From contig NCBV01000012.1 in NCBI GenBank assembly GCA_002279355.1, positions 62,001 through 126,000 on the forward strand: a stretch of DNA of 64,000 bases, in the 5' to 3' direction. Source of the DNA: Acidiphilium sp. 37-60-79. Lineage in GTDB: Bacteria; Pseudomonadota; Alphaproteobacteria; Acetobacterales; Acetobacteraceae. Under the pieces are notes generated by a model. It was not told the DNA's origin, ran no database searches, and was given only the letters and a program-made list of their open reading frames with translations. The position numbers were made by a program, and so were the translations under genes. Position 1 is the first letter of the stretch. Each line of letters starts with the position of its first letter. Below, one piece after another: positions 1-7,883 of the stretch.

Positions 1-126
1 GAGGGTGGGTCTGAGTGCGTCCCGATCGGTGGGCCCCTTCCGGTCGCGGGCAATTCGCGCCATAACCGCACTGACAGCAGGCGCTGCGCATCAATGACGC
101 CGACAAAGATCATGGAGGACTATATA

Positions 127-2058
127 ATGACCGACCAATTATTCCCGGTAAAACCCGAAATCGCCGCCCATGCCTTGGTTAATCGGGCACGCTATGATGC
201 CATGGCGCAACAAGCCGCTACCGATCCGAATGGTTTTTGGGCCGGAGAAAAAGATCGGATCGATTGGATCCGCGCGCCAAAAATCATCAAAAATACCAGC
301 TTCACCGGCGATGTTTCGATCAAATGGTTCGAGGATGGCGTGTTGAACGCCTCCGCTAACTGCCTTGATCGGCATTTGGCCACGCGCGGCGATCAGGTAG
401 CGATTATCTGGGAGGGCGATGACCCGAACGACAGCAAGCATGTCACCTACCGGCAACTCCATGCCGAGGTGTGCCGCATGGCCAATGTGCTGAAATCACT
501 CGGGGCGCAAAATGGTGATCGCATCACCATCTATTTGCCCATGGTGGTCGAAGCCGCCGTCGCGATTTTGGCTTGTGCGCGCATCGGCGCGATCCATTCG
601 GTGGTGTTTGGCGGATTTTCGCCGGACAGCTTGGCCAATCGCATCCAGGATTGCGACTCCAAATTGCTGATCACCGCCGATGAAGGTCGTCGTGGTGGCC
701 GCCGCGTGCCGCTCAAAGCCAATGTCGATGCAGCGTTGAAAACCTGCCCGATGCTGAAATCGGTGGTGGTGGTCAAAGTCACCGGCGGCGATGTCGCCAT
801 GCAGGCCGGGCGCGATCACTGGTATCATGAAGCGAGCGCCGCCGTGTCAGCCGATTGCCCGCCCGAGCCGATGAACGCCGAGGACCCCCTATTTATTCTG
901 TATACGTCAGGCTCGACCGGCAAACCCAAAGGCGTGCTGCATACGACCGGCGGATATATGGTGTGGGCCAGCTTCACCCATCAATATGTGTTCGATTATC
1001 ATCCGGGTGAGATTTACTGGTGCACTGCCGATGTCGGCTGGGTCACCGGCCATAGCTATATCGTGTACGGCCCGCTCGCCAATGGGGCGACCACGCTGAT
1101 GTTCGAGGGGATCCCCAACTATCCCGATAGCTCGCGTTTTTGGCAGGTGATCGATAAACATCAAGTCAATATTTTCTACACCGCGCCTACCGCGATCCGC
1201 GCGCTGATGCGCGATGGCGAAGCGCCGGTGCGCAAGACCTCGCGCGCCTCATTGCGCATTCTGGGCAGTGTCGGCGAGCCGATCAATCCAGAGGCTTGGC
1301 TGTGGTATTACCGCGTGGTTGGCGATAGCCGCTGCCCGATTGTCGATACGTGGTGGCAAACCGAAACCGGTGGCATTCTGATCAGCCCGCTGCCCGGCGC
1401 GATCGATCAGAAGCCCGGCTCGGCCACCTTGCCTCTGCCCGGCGTCAAACCGGTGCTGGTCGATGCCGAGGGGCATCCGCTCGAGGGCGCGACGGAGGGT
1501 AATTTGTGCATCGCCGATAGCTGGCCTGGGCAAATGCGCACCGTGTTCGGCGACCATGAGCGCTTCATCCAGACCTATTTTTCCACCTTCAAAGGCTATT
1601 ATTTCACCGGCGATGGCGCCCGGCGCGATGAGGATGGGTATTACTGGATCACCGGCCGGGTCGATGACGTGATCAATGTTTCGGGTCACCGGATGGGCAC
1701 TGCTGAGGTGGAGTCGGCCTTGGTCGCTAATTTGCAGGTCGCCGAAGCCGCTGTGGTTGGGTTCCCGCATGATATTAAAGGGCAGGGTATCTACGCCTAT
1801 GTCACGCTCAAAGCCGGCGTGGAGCCAACCGACACGCTGAAAAAAGAGCTGATCGCCTGGGTGCGCAAGGAGATTGGCCCGATTGCGGCGCCGGACGTGA
1901 TTCAGTGGGCGCCGGGCTTGCCGAAAACCCGCTCGGGCAAAATTATGCGCCGGATTTTGCGCAAAATCGCCGCCGATGAAACCGATAGTCTCGGGGATAT
2001 CTCGACCCTGGCTGATCCGTCAGTAGTGACTGATTTGGTCGATACGCGGCATCGCTGA
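127..2058 (+). CDS. acs: Acetyl-CoA synthetase (acetate--CoA ligase)
   Basis: Activates acetate to acetyl-CoA through acetyl-AMP in the cytoplasm. The 643-residue protein has the family's usual length and all the ANL-ligase core motifs: the P-loop [11 protein letters not shown] near residue 270, the [15 protein letters not shown] hinge region, and the C-terminal TRSGKIMRR containing the lysine that is regulated by acetylation in this family. I start at ATG 127 rather than ATG 94 because GGAGG (113-117) sits at ideal distance before 127. It leads a cluster with an alpha/beta hydrolase and an EthD-like protein that ends at a strong hairpin. Confidence 0.95.
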   Translation: MTDQLFPVKPEIAAHALVNRARYDAMAQQAATDPNGFWAGEKDRIDWIRAPKIIKNTSFTGDVSIKWFEDGVLNASANCLDRHLATRGDQVAIIWEGDDPNDSKHVTYRQLHAEVCRMANVLKSLGAQNGDRITIYLPMVVEAAVAILACARIGAIHSVVFGGFSPDSLANRIQDCDSKLLITADEGRRGGRRVPLKANVDAALKTCPMLKSVVVVKVTGGDVAMQAGRDHWYHEASAAVSADCPPEPMNAEDPLFILYTSGSTGKPKGVLHTTGGYMVWASFTHQYVFDYHPGEIYWCTADVGWVTGHSYIVYGPLANGATTLMFEGIPNYPDSSRFWQVIDKHQVNIFYTAPTAIRALMRDGEAPVRKTSRASLRILGSVGEPINPEAWLWYYRVVGDSRCPIVDTWWQTETGGILISPLPGAIDQKPGSATLPLPGVKPVLVDAEGHPLEGATEGNLCIADSWPGQMRTVFGDHERFIQTYFSTFKGYYFTGDGARRDEDGYYWITGRVDDVINVSGHRMGTAEVESALVANLQVAEAAVVGFPHDIKGQGIYAYVTLKAGVEPTDTLKKELIAWVRKEIGPIAAPDVIQWAPGLPKTRSGKIMRRILRKIAADETDSLGDISTLADPSVVTDLVDTRHR

Positions 2059-2069
2059 GGAGCAAAACC

Positions 2070-2921
2070 ATGACGGCACGAACCACAACGGAGCATCAGG
2101 CGGGCAAGGTTCACCGGGTGCTCGGTTCAGGCGGGGTCGGCCTGCATGTGCGTGAATGGGGACCGGCGGACGCACCGCCGATCCTGTTCATCCACGGCTG
2201 GTCGGCCAGCTATTTGTCATGGCACAACCAGTTTGATTCCGCGCTGCGCGAGCGCCACCGGATTGTGGCGCTCGATCTGCGCGGCCATGGATTCTCCGAC
2301 AAGCCGCTTGATCCAGAGCTCTATCAAAACGGCGCGCATTGGGCCGATGATATCGCGGCCGTGATGATCGAGCTGAAACTCAAGCGGCCGGTCCTGGTCG
2401 GCTGGTCTTATGGAGGCTTTGTGATTTCCGATTATCTTGCCCGCCACGGCAGCAAAAATGTCGGCGCGGTGAATTTCGTCGGCGCGGCGGTGATTTCCTC
2501 GAACCCGCCCAGCCATATTGGCGAAGCCTTTATCGATGGCGCGCTGATGGCCGCCAGCGATGATCCGGCGGTGATGATCGAAGGGGTGCGCCATGTGGTG
2601 CATTGCACCACCCATAAGCCACTCTCAACCGCCGATACCGAGCGCGCTTTGGTCTCGCTCGCGCTGACGCCGCCCGCCGTGCGAGCATTTTTGTTGATGC
2701 GCACACTCGATTTCACCAGCACCTTGCAGGACCTTGATCGGCCTTGCCTGGTGACCCAAGGCGAGAATGATGCGGTGGTGCTGCCCTCAATGGCCGCTCA
2801 CATCGCAGCGTCTGTCCCCGGCGCCCGCCTCTCGCATTACGTCGATTGCGGTCACGCGCCGCAACAAGAACATCCTGACCGGTTCAACGAGGAGTTGGCG
2901 CAACTGGTCAATTTGGTTTGA
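2070..2921 (+). CDS. Alpha/beta hydrolase
   Basis: Serine hydrolase of the alpha/beta fold, substrate unknown. The oxyanion-hole HGWSAS motif (residues 42-47), the nucleophile elbow GWSYGG with Ser113, a late acidic residue in GENDAVV and the catalytic His in CGHAPQQEHP are all visible. No signal peptide, so cytoplasmic. It starts 11 nt after the acs stop with GAGGAGC overlapping that stop, so it is probably co-transcribed with acs. An esterase or lactonase role is possible, but nothing in the sequence fixes it. Confidence 0.85.
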   Translation: MTARTTTEHQAGKVHRVLGSGGVGLHVREWGPADAPPILFIHGWSASYLSWHNQFDSALRERHRIVALDLRGHGFSDKPLDPELYQNGAHWADDIAAVMIELKLKRPVLVGWSYGGFVISDYLARHGSKNVGAVNFVGAAVISSNPPSHIGEAFIDGALMAASDDPAVMIEGVRHVVHCTTHKPLSTADTERALVSLALTPPAVRAFLLMRTLDFTSTLQDLDRPCLVTQGENDAVVLPSMAAHIAASVPGARLSHYVDCGHAPQQEHPDRFNEELAQLVNLV

Positions 2922-2952
2922 ATCGGTATTTTAACCCAGTAGGAGCGAAAAA

Positions 2953-3264
2953 ATGATTGCCGTCACTGTGCTCTACCCCACCACCGACGGGGCGCATCTC
3001 GATTTGGATTATTACCGCGACCGCCATATGCTCATGGTTGCCGAACTTTGGCGGCCGATGGGGCTGCGCAATGCGCGCGTGCTGGTGGGCAAGCCGGGCC
3101 CGGATGGCGCGCAACCCCCTTACGCGCTGATGACCACGCTGGAATTTGATGATCTCGCGGCCTTTGGCGCTGCCGTCAAAGCCCATGGCGCGACGTTGTT
3201 TGGCGATGTGCCGAATTTCACCTCGATTAAGCCGATCACGCAAATCAGCGAGATCATGATTTAA
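2953..3264 (+). CDS. EthD-family small protein
   Basis: A 103-residue protein matching the EthD dimeric alpha/beta-barrel family: it opens with a beta strand ending in YPTTDGAHLDLDYYRDRHM, the usual place of the conserved DYYRxxH segment, and ends with a phenylalanine/threonine-rich strand (FTSIKPI). Members are small dimeric proteins, some required for ether or aromatic degradation, others of unknown role. AGGAGC lies just before the start. Third and last gene of the acs cluster, closed by the hairpin at 3279-3319. Whether it works with the hydrolase is inference. Confidence 0.8.
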   Translation: MIAVTVLYPTTDGAHLDLDYYRDRHMLMVAELWRPMGLRNARVLVGKPGPDGAQPPYALMTTLEFDDLAAFGAAVKAHGATLFGDVPNFTSIKPITQISEIMI

Positions 3265-3278
3265 CCTCTTTGCGCGCC

Positions 3279-3319
3279 AAATCGCGCAGATCGGGCAAAA
3301 CCCCCGATCTGCGCGATTT
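3279..3319 (+). terminator. Long perfect hairpin after the acs cluster
   Basis: A 17-bp perfectly paired stem (3279-3295 with 3303-3319; core CGCGCAGATCGGG) and a 7-nt loop, lying 14 nt after the EthD-like gene and followed by a short T/A-rich tail. It is the likely end of the acs transcript. Confidence 0.8.
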
Positions 3320-3396
3320 TAGATAAATTTGCTTTACTTCTAAAAACTTCCGTGACTATGTGCCATCAGTTTTAGGCAATCGGAGTGGTGGTGAGC

Positions 3397-3903
3397 ATGG
3401 CAATTCAGTGGAAACGTGCGGTCGCCGGTGTGGTCACGGCCATGATGGTGGCAGGCAACGCCTCGGCCTGTCTGAATTCGACCAGCACCAAGGCGCTCGA
3501 CGTGGTGGGGTTGAAATCCGCTCTCATGGTCAGTGCCTTGGCGTGCGATCAGCGCGCTGAATATAACCAGTTCATGACCCGTTTTCAGCCGAACGTGCTG
3601 CATGCTCAACATCTGGTCGATGCTTTTTTTCGTCAGCAACATGGGCGATTTTTTCACCGCTATGAGGATCGTTACGTGACCAATGTGGCGAATGTGCAAT
3701 CGTCTGTGGGTATCAGCCAGGGCGTGGATTTTTGTAATCATAGCATTACCCTGTTCGGGCGGGTGCTCAGCTTGAAAACCGCCGCTCAGATGGAAAAATT
3801 CGCCCAGCAGCAACCAGCCAGCGAACCGAGCGTAATGGTCACCTGTGGTATCACCGAATCACGGTCGTTCCGGCGGTTGGCGGCGCAGGCGCGGCTACCC
3901 TGA
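3397..3903 (+). CDS. Secreted four-cysteine protein of unknown function
   Basis: I do not recognise the family. The 168-residue product begins with a cleavable signal peptide (basic WKR, hydrophobic AGVVTAMMVAG, cleavage likely after NASA), so the mature protein starts at Cys25 and is periplasmic. It holds four cysteines (25, 50, 113, 150), enough for two disulfides, and a central aromatic/histidine-rich stretch (QQHGRFFHRYEDRY). GGAG at 3382-3385 could serve ATG 3397 or GTG 3391. Its TGA stop overlaps the proposed CTG start of the following phosphatase, which suggests translational coupling. Confidence 0.65.
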   Translation: MAIQWKRAVAGVVTAMMVAGNASACLNSTSTKALDVVGLKSALMVSALACDQRAEYNQFMTRFQPNVLHAQHLVDAFFRQQHGRFFHRYEDRYVTNVANVQSSVGISQGVDFCNHSITLFGRVLSLKTAAQMEKFAQQQPASEPSVMVTCGITESRSFRRLAAQARLP

Positions 3904-4670
3904 CGATCGCCCTCGCGCTCGCGGGTGCGCCGAATTTCCGGGCGGTAGACGCCTATCGTGCCCAGGATGGTCGGCAACTTCGCCCGCAGAGTCTGTTTCG
4001 TTCGGGCGAATGTTCGGCGCTCACCGAAGCCGATTATTCACAACTCGATGCGCTGGATATCCGACTAATTTGCGATTTGCGGAGCGAAGATGAGCGGCGG
4101 CGCTTTCCTACCCGATGGCACGCGCCAGTGCGCATCCTGACACTCCCCGCCGCGAGCGATCATGGCGCGGGCATGGCATCTTTGCTCGAACGTTTGCTGG
4201 CGCAACCAGGACCGGTGGGGGCGCGGCAGACGATGATCGATTTATACGCAGCCTTGCCTCAATTGTTGTTACCGATCCTGCGCGAGCAGATCGCGTTGAT
4301 GCTGAGCGGAACTGGCCTGCCGACCATGGTGCATTGCCATGTCGGCAAAGATCGCACGGGGGTTGCCGTCGCGATTTTGCTGCAGGCGGTGGGCATTCCG
4401 TTGGATCAGATTCGGGATGATTATCAGCAAACCAATCAACGATTGGATATCGATCAGATCTACGCAGCCCTTGGCCGCGCGGTGGCCCGGGCGTTGGGGA
4501 CACCGGTTGACCGGGCCACGCTTGAGACGTTGGGCCGGGCGGATCCTGATTATTTGCACGCGTCTCTTGCCGCGATTGAGCAGGGATATGGCGGCTTTGA
4601 CGGCTATTGGCGCGCGTTGGGATTTGCGCCCGCGCAGCGCACGGCCTTGGCCGATTTAATGCTGGTGTAG
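3900..4670 (+). CDS. Tyrosine-protein phosphatase (Y_phosphatase3 type) with non-canonical start
   Basis: Protein tyrosine/dual-specificity phosphatase of the family that includes secreted mycobacterial PtpB. The reading frame runs GAPNFRAVDAYR, LFRSGECSALTEADY and ICDLRSEDERRRF, the family's N-terminal hallmarks, then the P-loop HCHVGKDRTG (Cys146, Arg152 counted from 3900). From the in-frame TAG at 3741 to TTG 4077 there is no ATG, GTG or TTG, and TTG 4077 would cut off the conserved N-terminal part. CTG 3900 overlaps the upstream TGA as CTGA, mimicking ATGA coupling, with a weak AGG 10 nt before it. A frameshift near the 5' end is the alternative. Ends before the hairpin at 4699-4723. Confidence 0.7.
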   Translation: MTIALALAGAPNFRAVDAYRAQDGRQLRPQSLFRSGECSALTEADYSQLDALDIRLICDLRSEDERRRFPTRWHAPVRILTLPAASDHGAGMASLLERLLAQPGPVGARQTMIDLYAALPQLLLPILREQIALMLSGTGLPTMVHCHVGKDRTGVAVAILLQAVGIPLDQIRDDYQQTNQRLDIDQIYAALGRAVARALGTPVDRATLETLGRADPDYLHASLAAIEQGYGGFDGYWRALGFAPAQRTALADLMLV

Positions 4671-4698
4671 CGATCGTTCGGTCGCGATGCCCCATTAA

Positions 4699-4723
4699 AA
4701 AACCCGGCATAAAGCCGGGTTTT
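4699..4723. terminator. Bidirectional terminator between phosphatase and ompA-like gene
   Basis: Stem AAAACCCGGC / GCCGGGTTTT with a 5-nt loop, A-rich on the left and T-rich on the right, located between two convergent genes. It can end transcripts from both sides. Confidence 0.85.
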
Positions 4724-4731
4724 TCTTGGGT

Positions 4732-5847
4732 TTAACAACGCCGACTGACGCACCAAAGATGCGTCAGTGACCCCAAAATTAGTGGAGAATAATTTCCACG
4801 CGACGGTTCTTGCTTCGGCACGCCATCGGCTACCAATTTCGCGGCAACGGTATCGGCGCGGCGGAACGACAGCTTTTCGTTGTATGCGGGCGTGCCCGAC
4901 GTGTCGGTATAACCATTCACGTTCAGCGAGGTAACATGGGTGGTGCGCGATGCATCCGCCGCTTGGGAGATAATCTGATCCGCGCGCGGGGTCAGGTTAT
5001 ATTTGTTCCAATCAAAGAACACGAGGTAGGTGCGCGCCGGTGCTGGCGCCGGGGTCGCGACCGGTGCGGGCGCCGGAGCGGGCGGAGCAGGCGGTGCAGG
5101 CGGGAACAGTTCATAGGTCAGACCGACCAGCACCATGTTGTTGCTATCATTACCAACCTTGACCGAAGCCGGTTGATGCGGCGCGACCAGATTATACGAG
5201 GCTGCATAAGTGCGGCCGTTGGTGCGCATATAGCGATATTGCACATTGGCCGAGAGGCCCGGTGCGCCAGGGATCGGGAAGGAAACGCCCGCGATCGCCT
5301 GATAGGCGAGCCCACCCTTGGTCTGATTGATGCTGAATTCCGACGGGCCACCATCCACAGCCGGGACCGAGACGCCATCGAGATGCACGAACTGATAACC
5401 AGCGCCGACGCCGACAAACGGGAACACATAAGGGCTGCCCACATCGAAATCATAGAGCGCATTGACCATTGCGCCATATTTTTTCTCCTTGCCAGAAGCC
5501 GTGACTTGGCCGGGCACGAAGACGGTGCTGCCAGCGCCGACATCGATCTTGCTCAGCTGATTATCGAAATAATCACCTTCCAACTCGACGCGGAAGCCGT
5601 TGCCAAAGCCGTACCCAACGCTGGCTTCGCCGGCGAAACCGTTATGGAACACAGCGCGTGCATCGGCCGTGCCATTCACATTCAAGGCTGGTACCGCCAC
5701 ATTTTTGATCTTGCGGCTGCCCATGACATTGTAGCCGAGACCTGCGCTGACATAGGGGCCGGTCACCGGCTGCGCCATGGCGACAACTGGAACCAAAGCG
5801 GGAGCGGACATCAACGTCGCCGCCAAGAGGATAGAGCGTAATTTCAT
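4732..5847 (-). CDS. OmpA-family outer membrane protein with deleted, frameshifted C-terminus
   Basis: Outer membrane beta-barrel (about residues 26-250, after a signal peptide ending VAMAQ) plus an alanine/proline hinge (PPAPPAPPAPAPAPVATPAP) and a periplasmic OmpA peptidoglycan-binding domain (YLVFFDWNKYNLTP, GYTDTSGTPAYNEKLSFRRA; the TD and SFRR ligand residues are present). After GVPK the frame switches to a non-homologous tail. The normal ending NRRVEIILH plus TAA is present in the next frame at 4779-4808, but roughly 25 residues expected before it are missing, so a deletion plus frameshift has removed the last strand. AAGGAG precedes the start. Confidence 0.85.
   Translation of the reverse strand: MKLRSILLAATLMSAPALVPVVAMAQPVTGPYVSAGLGYNVMGSRKIKNVAVPALNVNGTADARAVFHNGFAGEASVGYGFGNGFRVELEGDYFDNQLSKIDVGAGSTVFVPGQVTASGKEKKYGAMVNALYDFDVGSPYVFPFVGVGAGYQFVHLDGVSVPAVDGGPSEFSINQTKGGLAYQAIAGVSFPIPGAPGLSANVQYRYMRTNGRTYAASYNLVAPHQPASVKVGNDSNNMVLVGLTYELFPPAPPAPPAPAPAPVATPAPAPARTYLVFFDWNKYNLTPRADQIISQAADASRTTHVTSLNVNGYTDTSGTPAYNEKLSFRRADTVAAKLVADGVPKQEPSRGNYSPLILGSLTHLWCVSRRC
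4744..4768 (-). terminator. Original ompA-like gene terminator, now read through
   Basis: Nine-bp stem ACTGACGCA / TGCGTCAGT placed 10 nt beyond the ancestral stop codon (TAA at 4779-4781). The frameshifted frame translates straight through this hairpin before stopping at 4732-4734, supporting the view that the shift is secondary. Confidence 0.55.
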
Positions 5848-6206
5848 TCGTTTTCTCCTTATGCAGATCAGCCTGCGGTGGAAAATAGCCTATCGCAGCC
5901 ATTACCTGAGGCTCTATGTAGCATCGCGGACGGGGAAATTGCAGCGGGGGGCGGGTATTTCTGTCGCGATGTGGCGCATTAGTCACATTTTCACAGTACT
6001 GTTTGGTTTTGATATAATAACATGATCGGTCGGATCGCCGGGTATGCTTAAGTTGTTGACCTAATTTTAACTATGCCCTATACGGTAATATTATGCGGTT
6101 TGCGTCAAATCCTAGTTCCTGTCATGAGTATCGCAGAATGCGCGTTAATGGGATCGCGTATACTGTCGCAGCTTCACGCGATGGATTCTAGAAGGATAAG
6201 CGGCGG
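5848..6206. promoter_or_regulatory. Divergent regulatory region between ompA-like gene and merR
   Basis: 359 bases without a gene, AT-richer than the flanks, separating divergent starts. The clearest element is a rightward sigma70-like promoter with TTGACC at 6056-6061, a 17-nt spacer and TATACG at 6079-6084. I see no strong palindromic operator and no convincing small ORF. Confidence 0.5.
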
Positions 6207-6704
6207 ATGACAGAAATGGCATTAATGGAATTGCAAAATTCTCGATCAGCGCGGGCGGCGCGGCGCGATATTTCCGGCGACTCGCCAACCGAATCGGGTA
6301 AGGCCGAGGCGTTGTTTTCAGTCAGCCAATTGGCCCGCCAGCTTGGCGTGACCGCCCGCACCATCCGCTTTTATGAGGATAAGGGCTTGCTCGCGCCGAG
6401 CCGGGCCGGCACCACGCGGGTCTATACCGTGCGCGACCGCGCCCGACTGGTGCTGATTTTGCGGGGCAAGCGGCTCGGCTTTTCGTTGCGCGAAATCAAA
6501 GAATATCTCGATTTGTACGACATCGACCCCACCCATCTTGCCCAGGTGCGGCAATTGCTCGCCGGGGTGCGCAAGCGCATCGCCAAACTGCATGACCAAC
6601 GCGCAGCACTTGAGCAAAGTCTTGCCGAACTGGCCGATATCGAACGTCAAGCTGAAGCCGCTTTGGCCGAGCCCATTTTTTCCAAGAAAACCAAACCTGA
6701 ATAG
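6207..6704 (+). CDS. MerR-family transcriptional regulator of fatty-acid/acyl-CoA oxidation
   Basis: 165 residues. An N-terminal extension of about 35 residues precedes a MerR winged helix (LFSVSQLARQLGVTARTIRFYEDKGLLAP, then TTRVYTVRDRARLVLILRGKRLGFSLREIKEYL), followed by a dimerisation coiled coil (QVRQLLAGVRKRIAKLHDQRAALEQ). No metal-binding cysteines, so it is not a mercury or copper sensor. It sits 42 nt before the thiolase gene in the same direction. LiuR-like MerR proteins regulate acyl-CoA degradation operons, so local control of the three genes below is the likely role (inference from context). The true start may lie further in. Confidence 0.8.
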   Translation: MTEMALMELQNSRSARAARRDISGDSPTESGKAEALFSVSQLARQLGVTARTIRFYEDKGLLAPSRAGTTRVYTVRDRARLVLILRGKRLGFSLREIKEYLDLYDIDPTHLAQVRQLLAGVRKRIAKLHDQRAALEQSLAELADIERQAEAALAEPIFSKKTKPE

Positions 6705-6746
6705 CCAAAAATATCCGTCTTTATCCCAGAGGAGCTTGTCACATCC

Positions 6747-7883
6747 ATGACCAACGCTGTCATCGCCGGTTACGCCCGATCCCCTTTTGCCCCGGCCAAA
6801 AAAGGCGGGCTAACCCGGGTTCGTCCCGATGAAATGGCGGCGGAGGTTGTGCGCGCGTTGATTGCGCGCACCGGCGTGAAGCCTGACGATATTGAGGACA
6901 TCATCGTCGGTTGCGCCTTTCCCGAGGCCGAGCAGGGGCTGAATGTCGCCCGGCTGATCGCGCTCCTGGCCGATTTGCCGATCAGTGTGGCGGGCGCGAC
7001 CGTTAACCGCTTCTGCGGCTCCTCGATGTATTCGGTCCATATGGCGGCCGGGGCGATCGCAATGGGGGCTGGTGAGGCGTTCCTCGCCGTTGGTGTCGAA
7101 AGCATGACCCGCGTGCCGATGGGCGGCTATAACCCGATGCCCTCGCCCACGCTCTATGCGAAAAATCCCGCCGCTTATATCGGCATGGGCGATACCGCCG
7201 AAAATGTAGCGCAGCGTTGGCAAATCACCCGCGATGCGCAGGAAGAATTCGCACTCGCCAGCCATGTCAAAGCCGCCGCCGCGCAGAAGGCGGGGCGTCT
7301 CTCGGCCGAAATCGTGCCGATCACGCTCAGCAAGGCCAATGCCACTCAGGATGAATGCATCCGCCATGATGCGTCGCGTGAGGGTTTTGCGGCGCTGAAG
7401 CCCGCTTTCGATGTCAATGGCACGGTCACCGCCGGCACCTCCTCGCCGCTGACCGATGGCGCCTCGGCGGTACTGGTTTGCTCGGAAGAGTACGCCAAGA
7501 AGCATGGGCTTGAAATCACCGCCCGGATCAAATCGATCGCCGTCGCCGGTTGCGCGCCGGACATTATGGGCATCGGCCCCGTCGCCGCCTCGCGCAAAGC
7601 CCTCGCCCGCGCGGGCCTGACGGCGCGTGATCTGAATGTGGTGGAACTCAACGAGGCCTTCGCCTCGCAAGCCCTCGCCTGTATTCGGGATTTGGAACTC
7701 GATCCGGCCATAATCAATCTTGATGGCGGGGCGATTGCCCTAGGTCATCCGCTCGGTGCCACCGGCGCACGGATTACCGGCAAAGCCGCGCAATTGCTCA
7801 AGCGCGAGGGCGGCAAATATGCCCTGTCCACCCAATGTATCGGTGGCGGGCAAGGGATCGCCACGGTGCTGGAGGCGGTTTGA
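6747..7883 (+). CDS. fadA: Acetyl-CoA C-acyltransferase (thiolase)
   Basis: Cleaves 3-ketoacyl-CoA in the last step of beta-oxidation. The 378-residue protein has the acyl-accepting Cys in NRFCGSSMYSV, the catalytic His in GGAIALGHPLGATGAR and the second Cys in STQCIGGGQG. GAGGAG lies before the ATG. Its stop overlaps the fadB-like start (TGATG), showing translational coupling. The protein could also act on branched intermediates, but the downstream partner points to fatty-acid beta-oxidation. Confidence 0.9.
   Translation: MTNAVIAGYARSPFAPAKKGGLTRVRPDEMAAEVVRALIARTGVKPDDIEDIIVGCAFPEAEQGLNVARLIALLADLPISVAGATVNRFCGSSMYSVHMAAGAIAMGAGEAFLAVGVESMTRVPMGGYNPMPSPTLYAKNPAAYIGMGDTAENVAQRWQITRDAQEEFALASHVKAAAAQKAGRLSAEIVPITLSKANATQDECIRHDASREGFAALKPAFDVNGTVTAGTSSPLTDGASAVLVCSEEYAKKHGLEITARIKSIAVAGCAPDIMGIGPVAASRKALARAGLTARDLNVVELNEAFASQALACIRDLELDPAIINLDGGAIALGHPLGATGARITGKAAQLLKREGGKYALSTQCIGGGQGIATVLEAV

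Noticed and set aside
3845-4093. 82-codon frame from GTG 3845 as the real start of the phosphatase region
   Set aside because: It is in a different frame and shows none of the phosphatase N-terminal motifs, which are all in the frame of 3900-4670.
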